In this document: positions 1 to 5,085 of the stretch, piece by piece
Layout: each line of letters opens with the position of its first letter
How positions within the stretch are numbered: position 1 is the first letter of the stretch
Origin: Gammaproteobacteria bacterium
Lineage (GTDB): Bacteria; Pseudomonadota; Gammaproteobacteria; Steroidobacterales; SZUA-146
NCBI GenBank assembly: GCA_013002925.1
Contig: JABDLQ010000290.1
Location: 1 to 5,085, forward strand
Length of the DNA: 5,085 nucleotides
Direction of reading: 5' to 3'
The notes under the pieces: generated by a model
Databases searched by the model: none
The model's input: only the letters and a program-made list of their open reading frames with translations
What the model was told of the DNA's origin: nothing
Translations under genes and position numbers: made by a program

Positions 1-1385
1 ATATCCCGCGGCACGATCCGGAAAAGTCACCGGTAGCCGAGCGTGTTCATCATTTTCGCGAAATCTATGGTCATTATGATCAACGCAACGCCGGAGAACA
101 GGCCGGCCGCTGCATTTCCTGTGGCGTGCCTTTTTGTCAATGGCAATGCCCGGTGCATAACCACATCCCGGCCTGGCTGGATCTGATCGCGGAAGGCAAG
201 CTGTTTGCTGCGGCCGAGCTATCTCATCAAACCAACTCCCTGCCTGAAATCTGCGGCCGGATTTGCCCACAGGACCGCCTGTGCGAGGGCGCCTGTACGC
301 TCAACGATGGGCTGGGTGCCGTCAGCATTGGCAGCGTTGAAAAATACATTACCGATGAAGCACTGCGCCAGGGTTGGCGCCCGGATATGTCCGGTGTGCG
401 GCCCACCGAGCATCGTGTTGCCATTATTGGCGCCGGACCTGCTGGTCTGGCCGCAGCCGACATCCTCGCGCGCAATGGCGTGACACCGGTGGTGTATGAC
501 AAATACCCGCTGATCGGGGGACTACTCACTTTTGGTATTCCACCGTTCAAACTGGAAAAACATATTGTAGATACACGCCGGCAGATTCTTGCCGACATGG
601 GTGTGGAATTCAGACTTGGCGTGGAGATTGGCAAGGATAAAAGTTTCCAGTCAATACTGGATGAATATGACGCTGTCTTTCTGGGCATGGGGGCGTATAC
701 CGCAGTCACCGGTGGGTTCCCGGGCGAGAATCTGGCGGGTGTTCATCAGTCCTTACCATTTCTGATCGGCAATATTCACCGTGAGTTGCTGCTGTCAGGC
801 GCCGCCGAAAAATTTATCGATATGCGCGGCAAGCGCGTGGTGGTTCTGGGCGGCGGTGACACAGCGATGGACTGCAATCGCACATCCATTCGTCATGGGG
901 CGAGTTCCGTCGTGTGCACTTATCGACGCGACGAGGCAAGCCTGCAGGGCTCGCGCCGTGATTACCTGGCAAGCCGGGAAGAGGGTGTCGAATTTTTATT
1001 CAACACACAGCCCATCGAAATTATCGGCACCGATAAAGTCGAAGGCGTGAAGCTCATGGATACACGGCTGGGACCAAAGGATTCACGCGGCCGCCAGGTA
1101 ACCGAGAATATTCCTGGCAGCGAACGCACCGTGCCGGCAGACGCCGTAGTGATTGCATTTGGTTTTCGACCCAGTCCGGCGGACTGGTTTACCGAACACA
1201 ACATCGAGTTACACGACAATCGACTCGTAAAAGTGTCCCGACATCCGCAGCGTCCGTTTCAAACCGCGAACGAAAAAGTGTTTGCCGGTGGTGACATGGT
1301 GCGGGGTGCGGACCTGGTGGTCACTGCTGTGTTTGAAGGCCGCGAAGCCGCGCGCGGTATACTCCACTTTCTCGGTGTGAATTAA
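1..1385 (+). CDS. gltD: Glutamate synthase [NADPH] small (beta) subunit, 5'-truncated by window edge
   Basis: The small subunit of NADPH-GOGAT takes electrons from NADPH through FAD and Fe-S centres to GltB, which converts 2-oxoglutarate and glutamine to two glutamates in cytosolic ammonia assimilation. The frame is open from base 3, giving 460 residues in view. Comparison with remembered E. coli GltD (472 aa) suggests only about 12 N-terminal residues are missing. An in-frame GTG at 126 is internal, because it falls inside the first cysteine cluster. Numbering from base 3, the clusters are C37-x2-C40-x4-C45-x3-C49 and C84-x3-C88-x5-C94-x3-C98, with CPQDRLCEG between the last cysteines. The FAD-binding VAIIGAGPAGLAAAD follows at about 139, the NADPH-binding VVVLGGGDTAMDC at about 279, and the C-terminal FAD motif AGGDMVRGADLVVTA at about 428. 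The family is clear; paralogues such as AegA are less likely given the end-to-end match. gltB is inferred upstream but not seen. No strong terminator follows the TAA. Confidence 0.96.
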   Translation, partial: IPRHDPEKSPVAERVHHFREIYGHYDQRNAGEQAGRCISCGVPFCQWQCPVHNHIPAWLDLIAEGKLFAAAELSHQTNSLPEICGRICPQDRLCEGACTLNDGLGAVSIGSVEKYITDEALRQGWRPDMSGVRPTEHRVAIIGAGPAGLAAADILARNGVTPVVYDKYPLIGGLLTFGIPPFKLEKHIVDTRRQILADMGVEFRLGVEIGKDKSFQSILDEYDAVFLGMGAYTAVTGGFPGENLAGVHQSLPFLIGNIHRELLLSGAAEKFIDMRGKRVVVLGGGDTAMDCNRTSIRHGASSVVCTYRRDEASLQGSRRDYLASREEGVEFLFNTQPIEIIGTDKVEGVKLMDTRLGPKDSRGRQVTENIPGSERTVPADAVVIAFGFRPSPADWFTEHNIELHDNRLVKVSRHPQRPFQTANEKVFAGGDMVRGADLVVTAVFEGREAARGILHFLGVN

Positions 1386-1524
1386 ACCGACTATCCTGCC
1401 CGTACCAGCTGATACACCGTGCCGGATGGTGTAGGAGTACCGTCGTTCAGTGCTGCCTGTTTGTGCCACCTGTCGTGTGCGCCGTTTTTATTGCCGGTCA
1501 GCGCCACCTGGCAGTGAAGAAACC

Positions 1525-1534
1525 GAATTAATTC
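1525..1534. promoter_or_regulatory. Perfect 10-bp palindrome, candidate operator
   Basis: GAATTAATTC reads identically on both strands and lies at the upstream edge of the candidate promoter for the acyltransferase gene, overlapping the proposed -35 position. A palindrome there could be a binding site for a dimeric regulator, but I cannot match it to a known one. AT-rich palindromes of this length also occur by chance. Confidence 0.25.
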
Positions 1535-1560
1535 AGCCAAACCCCTTTATCGCATATACT
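1532..1560 (+). promoter_or_regulatory. Candidate sigma-70 promoter for the acyltransferase gene
   Basis: TATACT at 1555-1560 matches the -10 consensus at five of six positions. At a 17-bp spacing the -35 position reads TTCAGC (1532-1537), which matches only three of six. Transcription would start near 1567 and leave a leader of about 100 bases before the ATG at 1667. The -10 element is good and the -35 weak, so this may be a regulated or weak promoter, or a chance match. Confidence 0.35.
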
Positions 1561-1652
1561 GATCCTGTTGCGCACCGGCACATATCAGGGCTTTTTTATC
1601 CCTGCAGGCCAAACGAAAGATTTTGGGAACCATGCTACTAATGACTGATTCA

Positions 1653-1660
1653 AGAGGTGA
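1653..1660 (+). promoter_or_regulatory. Ribosome binding site fixing the acyltransferase start
   Basis: AGAGGTGA is a near-consensus Shine-Dalgarno sequence. Its GAGGTG core ends seven bases before ATG 1667. An in-frame TAA at 1661-1663 lies immediately upstream of the ATG, so translation cannot begin further upstream. The start is therefore well fixed. Confidence 0.8.
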
Positions 1661-1666
1661 TAAACA

Positions 1667-2563
1667 ATGACCTTCTTGCCGGCGCCGGTACTGGGTGTTA
1701 TTTCGATGGCCTTGTTCATCCTGAATCTGACGCTCTGGATCATTCCGTTTTACATCATTGCCATCATCAAGTTGCTGGTGCCTGTGCCAGCCATTCGGCG
1801 CCTGTGTACGCGCGGGCTGGAGATAATCGGTGAGACCTGGACCAGCTGCAACAAATTTATGGTCAAAATACTACAGATAGACTGGGATGTTCGCGGCGCC
1901 GATGATCTCAAATATAACGACTGGTATCTGATCAGTAGCAACCACCAAAGCTGGAACGATGTTTTTATGCTGCAAACTGCGCTCTCAAAGCGTGTGCCTT
2001 TTCCGCGTTTCTTTCTAAAACAACAGCTCATCTGGGTACCGCTGCTGGGTCTTGCCTGGTGGGCGCTCGAGATGCCATTCATGAAACGGCACTCACGAGC
2101 CGAGATTGAAAAAAATCCGGCCCTGCGCATGGAAGACCTGGAAACCACGCGCAAAGCCTGTGCCGTTCTGCGCGAGCATCCCAGTGCGGTCATCAACTTT
2201 CTTGAAGGCACGCGCTTTACCCCGGAAAAACAAGCCGCACAAAATTCGCCATTTAAACATTTGCTCAAACCCAAAGCGGGTGGGCTGGCTTTTGTGCTGG
2301 CATCCCTGGGAGACAAAATGCGCAACTACCTGGATATTACAATTGCCTATCCCGCTGATTTCAGTTTTTGGGATTTTATGTGCGGGCGGATGCGCAAAGT
2401 GATCATTAAAGTTAACCAGCGAATCCTGCCAGACTGGATCTTTGCCGGTGATTATCTGAACGATGAGAAGTTCCGCAAGCGCTTTCAGGTTTGGGTCAAT
2501 GAACTGTGGGTCAACAAGGACGCCGAACTGGCAGGGTTGCTAAAAGAGATGAACGTCGCCTAG
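1667..2563 (+). CDS. yihG: YihG-type membrane acyltransferase (PlsC/LPLAT superfamily)
   Basis: This is a 298-residue inner-membrane acyltransferase, probably acylating lysophosphatidic acid or a related lysophospholipid at the sn-2 position; E. coli YihG has been reported to have LPAAT activity. Residues about 8-40 form a long hydrophobic N-terminal anchor. The catalytic HX4D box is NHQSWND (H93, D98). FFLKQQLIWVPLLGLAWWAL (116-135) follows, then MPFMKRHSRA, the substrate-binding EGTR box (180-183) and KPKAGG (201-206). FLKQQL-WVP-LGLA, MPFMKR-SRA and the ETTR segment near 159-162 match what I remember of E. coli YihG (about 310 aa) and distinguish it from the shorter PlsC. The stop lies 4 bp from the stop of the convergent decarboxylase gene, leaving no room for a dedicated terminator. 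The family is certain; the acyl donor and physiological substrate are inferred. The gene is intact and has its own candidate promoter. Confidence 0.93.
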   Translation: MTFLPAPVLGVISMALFILNLTLWIIPFYIIAIIKLLVPVPAIRRLCTRGLEIIGETWTSCNKFMVKILQIDWDVRGADDLKYNDWYLISSNHQSWNDVFMLQTALSKRVPFPRFFLKQQLIWVPLLGLAWWALEMPFMKRHSRAEIEKNPALRMEDLETTRKACAVLREHPSAVINFLEGTRFTPEKQAAQNSPFKHLLKPKAGGLAFVLASLGDKMRNYLDITIAYPADFSFWDFMCGRMRKVIIKVNQRILPDWIFAGDYLNDEKFRKRFQVWVNELWVNKDAELAGLLKEMNVA

Positions 2564-2567
2564 GTGA

Positions 2568-3935
2568 CTAAGCCTGATTTTCCAGCTGGGCCAGCGACTG
2601 CTGCAACCGCGCGGTAATTTCGGGCAGCCACTCATGGTGCTCAGGCTTCATTACGCATGCCCGCAGACATTCAACGTGGTCCTGATCCCAATCCTGGATA
2701 CCCTGCAAAGAGACGCACATTGCGCGTGGCACGGTGGCGACGGCCAGATGCAAATCCAGCGCTGCAGCAATCTCAAACAATTGCCGGCTGCGTCGTGACG
2801 TCGCACTCGCGGACTGCGCGGTTGCCGCCCATAAAACGATGTCCAGTTGCGGACCAAACAAAGGGGTGAAATCGGCACTGTTATGAAGCCATTGATAAAA
2901 CTGCATGGCCGTCTGCCGACACTGCTGCAATTGCTGTGCAAACTCAGAGTGCCTGTGCGGCGGTAACATCTGCATGGTTGCCCACAGGGCGACCGCGGCT
3001 GCGCCCGGGCGGGAACACTCCAGCGAAATTTCACCCAGATGAAACTCGTCCGAAGAAAAATAGGTGTAGGGTGACTCGTGCCGATAGACCCGGCCAACAC
3101 CCGGGTCCTTGAAGATTATGCAGCCACAACCATATGGCTGCAGGCCATGTTTGTGCGGATCGATGACCACGCTGTCAGCTTCCCGAATCGCATCAAACGC
3201 CATTCGCGCGTGGGGATCGAGGTTGTCTACCAGCGTAAAGTATCCGCCATAGGCAGTATCCACATGTAACCGAAACCCGTACTGGTCTCTTAGCTTCAGA
3301 ATTTGCGGTAGCGGATCAATTGCACCACACAATGTTGTACCCAGTGTTGCGACGACCGTGCCAACATCACCTTGTTGCAATTCCTGTTCGAGCGCCTGGA
3401 TGTCCATGGCTCCCGATGCGTCGGCCGCGACGGCACGAAACGGCATGGCCAGCAATGCCGCGACGCGGGAATGTGTGTAATGGCACTGTGATGAGGCCAG
3501 CACCACGGGACGATTGGCGTCAGTGTTAATTTCGCGGGCGATCCACAGAGCCTCCAGGTTTGCCATCGTCCCGCCACCGCACAGGTGTCCGAGAGACTCT
3601 GACCAGCCGAACATCTTTGCGATTTCCTCGACAGCCTCTTTTTCCATGCGGGAACTGGCCCGGCCGCCATCAAGGGCATGGTTATTCGGGTTGATCGACA
3701 TCGCCAACGTGTAGGCCAGATGGGCTACCGGGTGCGGCGGTTTTAGCATCTGTCCCACGTACAGCGGGTGATGGTAGGGGTAATTGTCCCGCATGCGGTG
3801 CGCAACAGTTTCCAGCACACCGGCCACTACGTCGTATTCAGTGGCGCTGGTGAAATCCGGTAAACGCCCGAACCCTTGCTCCAGATCTGTGAGAGCCCGT
3901 TGCAATAACTGCAGATGTTTTTTGTCCGGGTTCAT
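2568..3935 (-). CDS. PLP-dependent group II decarboxylase-family protein (substrate unknown)
   Basis: This is a 455-residue cytosolic enzyme of the pyridoxal-dependent decarboxylase family (Pfam PF00282; glutamate, aromatic-amino-acid, diaminobutyrate and aspartate decarboxylases). Family landmarks occur in order: NPNNHALDGGRASSRMEKEAV (split at 82-90 and 91-102), GGGTMANLEAL (120-130), SQCHYTHSR with the likely PLP-stacking H152, HVDTAYGG with D226 expected to contact the pyridine nitrogen, and DPHKHG with the Schiff-base lysine K262. ECSRPGAAAVALWAT follows at 306-320. Length is normal and the catalytic residues are present, so it should be active. Substrate cannot be read from the sequence: some members are annotated as decarboxylases and others loosely as aminotransferases. 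The first ATG of the frame (3935) is chosen; GGTGGA lies nine bases upstream. It is divergent from the PEP-CTERM gene and convergent with yihG, so it is probably transcribed alone. Confidence 0.9.
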   Translation of the reverse strand: MNPDKKHLQLLQRALTDLEQGFGRLPDFTSATEYDVVAGVLETVAHRMRDNYPYHHPLYVGQMLKPPHPVAHLAYTLAMSINPNNHALDGGRASSRMEKEAVEEIAKMFGWSESLGHLCGGGTMANLEALWIAREINTDANRPVVLASSQCHYTHSRVAALLAMPFRAVAADASGAMDIQALEQELQQGDVGTVVATLGTTLCGAIDPLPQILKLRDQYGFRLHVDTAYGGYFTLVDNLDPHARMAFDAIREADSVVIDPHKHGLQPYGCGCIIFKDPGVGRVYRHESPYTYFSSDEFHLGEISLECSRPGAAAVALWATMQMLPPHRHSEFAQQLQQCRQTAMQFYQWLHNSADFTPLFGPQLDIVLWAATAQSASATSRRSRQLFEIAAALDLHLAVATVPRAMCVSLQGIQDWDQDHVECLRACVMKPEHHEWLPEITARLQQSLAQLENQA

Positions 3936-3944
3936 AATCAGGGT

Positions 3945-3963
3945 TCCACCAGCAAGCTGGCAA
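3945..3963 (-). promoter_or_regulatory. Ribosome binding site of the decarboxylase gene, possibly in a hairpin
   Basis: On the minus strand GGTGGA (3950 down to 3945) is the only Shine-Dalgarno-like sequence before ATG 3935, at a spacing of nine bases. It overlaps the 3' arm of a possible RNA hairpin: CCAG (3960-3957) pairs with CTGG (3952-3949) around a CTTG loop, and three G-U pairs could extend it over the GGTGG. This would partly hide the binding site. The fold is modest and could be chance. Confidence 0.3.
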
Positions 3964-4062
3964 TAAATGTAGTGACAACACGCACCGTCATTACCAGAGT
4001 TGCGCGCAGCGATTAACTATTCGGTAATTCAGCGCATCGGCAGTTTTCGGGTCGTTCCCGTT

Positions 4063-4091
4063 TTCACATAAATTTAAACATCGTGTAACAA
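4063..4091 (+). promoter_or_regulatory. Weak candidate promoter for the PEP-CTERM gene
   Basis: TTCACA (4063-4068) matches five of six positions of the -35 consensus. After a 17-bp AT-rich spacer the -10 position reads TAACAA (4086-4091), matching three of six. The leader before ATG 4274 would be about 175 bases. The -10 is poor. Read on the other strand, the same interval gives an equally mediocre candidate for the decarboxylase gene (TTGTTA, then TGTGAA), so the direction is uncertain. Confidence 0.2.
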
Positions 4092-4273
4092 AACACACAC
4101 TTTGCCGGATAACGGTTCGATTTTGTGCCTTTTTGTCAGGTTTTGCGCATTCCTGATGTGTGCTCTGTACAGTACTTTCGTTCGTGAGCACGTGAACATG
4201 CGCAATGAGTCCGTGGCTGTTCTGCGCATGCTGTTTGCACGCTCGAAATTACCACATACGAGACATAAAAATC

Positions 4274-4852
4274 ATGAAAAAAATAATGAAACCATTTATC
4301 GCTCTGGCATTCGGTATTTTTGCGCTCAGCACCCAGGCCAGCCTGATCACCATCGACCTGAGCAGTGGCTGGTACAGTTATGATCAGCTTGGCGGTCACA
4401 AAAACATCAACGTGGTGATCAACCTGAACACCCTGTTGGGCATGCCAGCGGGGAGCCCGGTTGAAATAGACGGTATCGGGTGGGACCTGAACATTGCAAC
4501 AGTCGGTGCATCCTGGCTGAGTGAAGCGGCGCTCAATTTTGATCATGGCTCATTGATTCTGATACCCGGAACCGGTGTTGACGCGCCAGGTGACCAGTTT
4601 TTCAGCAGCGCAGGTGTTATTTCGCTGGTGGCTCTCGGGGGAGCAAATATCGTCTTGTCTGATGGCTTGCTTACCCTGGAGTTTTTCGAAACTTTTGATG
4701 CCACGCCGCTTGAAATTGACGCGATTCTGAGCGGCACGCTGACACTCTCTACCGTAATGGCGCCGGTGCCGGTACCCGCGGCTCTGTGGATGCTCGCTTC
4801 CGGATTATTCGCCACCGGACTGCTCGACCGCACACGGCGACGGGCCGCGTAA
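4274..4852 (+). CDS. Small secreted VPVPA-type PEP-CTERM (exosortase substrate) protein
   Basis: This 192-residue protein should be exported by Sec, held at the inner membrane by its C-terminal helix, then cleaved and processed by an exosortase (EpsH/XrtA type) encoded elsewhere. Residues 1-22 are a classic signal peptide: MKKIMKP, a hydrophobic core (FIALAFGIFAL), then STQA with likely cleavage before S23. The C-terminus has the three-part sorting signal: PVPVPAA (164-170), a hydrophobic helix (about 170-184, LWMLASGLFATGLL) and the basic tail RTRRR (186-190). The region between is acidic, cysteine-free and beta-rich in appearance, with GIGWDLNIATVGASWLSEA (68-86) and LTLEFFETFD (133-142). 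I do not recognise a named domain there. An upstream in-frame ATG (4205) would bury the signal peptide behind 23 residues and has no ribosome site. ATG 4274 has a weak GAGA ten bases upstream; ATG 4286 would still leave a usable signal. A role in biofilm or EPS is inferred from the family. Confidence 0.88.
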   Translation: MKKIMKPFIALAFGIFALSTQASLITIDLSSGWYSYDQLGGHKNINVVINLNTLLGMPAGSPVEIDGIGWDLNIATVGASWLSEAALNFDHGSLILIPGTGVDAPGDQFFSSAGVISLVALGGANIVLSDGLLTLEFFETFDATPLEIDAILSGTLTLSTVMAPVPVPAALWMLASGLFATGLLDRTRRRAA

Positions 4853-5085
4853 TCAAGGTTTGTGTGTAACGATCGCTGCTGATTCCAAGCCGCCTTGAGA
4901 CACCAGACCGGGCGTCCTCATCACGGCGTTGGGCGATTGCCACGCCCTTCGGGCTTGTACGATCTTTCTCAACACGCGTGATTGCAGGCTGCGCATCGAC
5001 GCAGCAACCGGCTCAAGCGGCATTGCCTGTAGTGCAATGACTGCCTGACCGGGGGGCTGCAGTCGGCGCTTTACCCGGTTGGTCT
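4853..5085 (-). CDS. Possible C-terminal end of an unrecognised protein entering from the right edge
   Basis: On the minus strand one frame stays open from the right edge (first full codon 5083-5081) to a TGA at 4855-4853, giving 76 residues with no start required inside the window. The other five frames all contain stops here. Its stop directly abuts the TAA of the PEP-CTERM gene with no bases between, an end-to-end arrangement like that of the previous convergent pair. The peptide is basic and soluble-looking, with KRRLQPPGQAVIALQAM near the edge and RVLRKIVQARRAW in the middle, and it ends in THKP. I do not recognise it. It includes rarer arginine codons (AGA, AGG, CGA), and the interval also holds several inverted repeats, so a non-coding reading remains possible. 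An open stretch of this length is not rare by chance in GC-rich DNA. Confidence 0.4.
   Translation of the reverse strand, partial: TNRVKRRLQPPGQAVIALQAMPLEPVAASMRSLQSRVLRKIVQARRAWQSPNAVMRTPGLVSQGGLESAAIVTHKP
4988..5081. repeat. Cluster of perfect short inverted repeats near the right edge
   Basis: Three perfect 6-bp stems with short loops lie in tandem: GCTGCG/CGCAGC (4988-4993/5000-5005), CATTGC/GCAATG (5021-5026/5034-5039) and GACTGC/GCAGTC (5039-5044/5059-5064). The last two share base 5039. The last two are enclosed by a 7-bp pair CAACCGG/CCGGTTG (5005-5011/5075-5081), so the segment could fold as a branched three-way junction. It does not fit an intrinsic terminator, as there is no T-run, and it is not a recognisable tRNA. 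It overlaps the possible minus-strand coding end. Confidence 0.35.

Larger units (their letters stand above)
1386..1666. other. Intergenic spacer between gltD and the acyltransferase gene
   Basis: This 281-bp stretch has no convincing gene. A frame from GTG 1450 to 1641 is open, but its product is cysteine-rich and unlike any family I know, and its nearest Shine-Dalgarno-like AGGAG (1433-1437) is 12 bases from the start. Just after gltD, TACACC (1413-1418) and GGTGTA (1428-1433) can form a 6-bp hairpin with a 9-base loop. It lacks a T-run, so it is a poor intrinsic terminator. A second small hairpin, CAGGG/CCCTG (1586-1590/1600-1604), carries its T-run in the loop, which also does not fit a terminator. 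The right half holds the candidate promoter and ribosome binding site listed separately. Confidence 0.6.
3936..4273. other. Divergent intergenic region between decarboxylase and PEP-CTERM genes
   Basis: These 338 bp separate two divergent start codons and must hold both promoters unless transcription comes from further away. No gene is supported. The AT-rich core (about 4061-4092) is the likeliest promoter zone. CGGG/CCCG (4048-4051/4057-4060, five-base loop) followed by TTTT resembles a weak terminator on the plus strand, and by symmetry a weak hairpin on the minus strand. ATTACC (3990-3995) and GGTAAT (4023-4028) are complementary. Nearer the PEP-CTERM gene are the palindromes CTGTACAG (4165-4172) and CGTG-AG-CACG (4183-4192), and three copies of TGCGCA (4144, 4199, 4223). 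I searched by eye for a sigma-54 GG-N10-GC pair, as used by some PEP-CTERM genes, and found no good match. Confidence 0.6.

Noticed and set aside
227..709. 160-residue minus-strand frame inside gltD
   Set aside because: It lies antisense to a confidently identified gene and shows no family motif; it is a shadow of GC-rich coding DNA.
126..1385. GTG 126 as the start of gltD
   Set aside because: The frame is open to the window edge and the upstream 41 codons match the GltD N-terminus, including the first two cysteines of the Fe-S cluster.
1450..1641. 63-residue plus-strand frame in the gltD-yihG spacer
   Set aside because: It starts with GTG at poor spacing from a ribosome site, has cysteine-rich, family-free sequence and covers the candidate yihG promoter.
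1750..2325. 191-residue minus-strand frame inside yihG
   Set aside because: It is antisense to the conserved acyltransferase core, and its serine/arginine-rich composition is typical of a shadow frame.
2651..3100. 149-residue frame on the same strand as the decarboxylase, in another register
   Set aside because: It overlaps the conserved decarboxylase C-terminal half, with no sign of a frameshift in the main gene, and its composition is unnatural.
4048..4064. Intrinsic terminator CGGG-loop-CCCG-TTTT
   Set aside because: The stem is only four pairs and the T-run four bases, and no plus-strand gene ends just upstream.
4165..4172. LexA (SOS) box at CTGTACAG
   Set aside because: A LexA site needs CTG and CAG separated by ten bases; here they are two apart.
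4215..4240. Possible sigma-54 promoter (TGGC ... TTTGC) upstream of the PEP-CTERM gene
   Set aside because: The required GG and GC dinucleotides are not spaced by ten bases.
4102..4383. 93-residue plus-strand frame across the PEP-CTERM start
   Set aside because: It runs through the signal-peptide region in another register, lacks a ribosome site and has no recognisable features.
4136..4546. 136-residue minus-strand frame opposite the PEP-CTERM gene
   Set aside because: It is antisense to a gene with clear signal and sorting motifs and has no family features.
4749..4943. 64-residue minus-strand frame starting at GTG 4943
   Set aside because: It covers the PEP-CTERM tail antisense. The neighbouring minus frame ending at 4853 is the better coding candidate because it stays open to the edge and avoids the overlap.
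4988..5081. Integron attC site or tRNA at the hairpin cluster
   Set aside because: No paired RYYYAAC/GTTRRRY core sites are present, and no acceptor, D, anticodon and T-arm set can be drawn.

Overview
The window looks like chromosomal DNA from a Gram-negative bacterium, most likely a non-enteric, environmental gammaproteobacterium. Three points support this. The GltD and YihG-type proteins read close to their gammaproteobacterial counterparts. The right-hand gene carries a VPVPA/PEP-CTERM exosortase sorting tail, which is found in Gram-negative biofilm and EPS producers but not in enterics. Base composition is moderately GC-rich. The genus cannot be read from the window. No rRNA, tRNA, insertion sequence, CRISPR array or phage gene was seen.

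Layout: (1) 1-1385, plus strand: the 3' part of gltD, the glutamate synthase small subunit, with its first roughly 12 codons outside the window. (2) 1386-1666: a 281-bp spacer with a candidate promoter, a perfect 10-bp palindrome and a good ribosome binding site for the next gene. (3) 1667-2563, plus strand: an intact YihG-type membrane acyltransferase of the PlsC/LPLAT superfamily. (4) 2568-3935, minus strand: an intact PLP-dependent group II decarboxylase-family enzyme, convergent with the acyltransferase across only 4 bp. (5) 3936-4273: a 338-bp divergent intergenic region, rich in short palindromes, between the decarboxylase and the last full gene. (6) 4274-4852, plus strand: a small secreted protein with an N-terminal signal peptide and a C-terminal VPVPA-type exosortase signal. 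(7) 4853 to the right edge, minus strand: a reading frame without stops that enters from beyond the window and ends directly against the stop codon of the PEP-CTERM gene. It is either the end of an unrecognised gene or a structured non-coding stretch.

The genes do not form one pathway. gltD belongs to ammonia assimilation, presumably with gltB just upstream. The acyltransferase acts in membrane phospholipid synthesis. The decarboxylase-family enzyme acts on an unidentified amino acid. The PEP-CTERM protein would be exported and processed by an exosortase encoded elsewhere. Most of the window is ordinary. The parts most worth a second look are the PEP-CTERM protein with its palindrome-rich upstream region, the unassigned frame and hairpin cluster at the right edge, and the leader region of the acyltransferase gene. 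No clear evidence of a new multi-gene system is visible.
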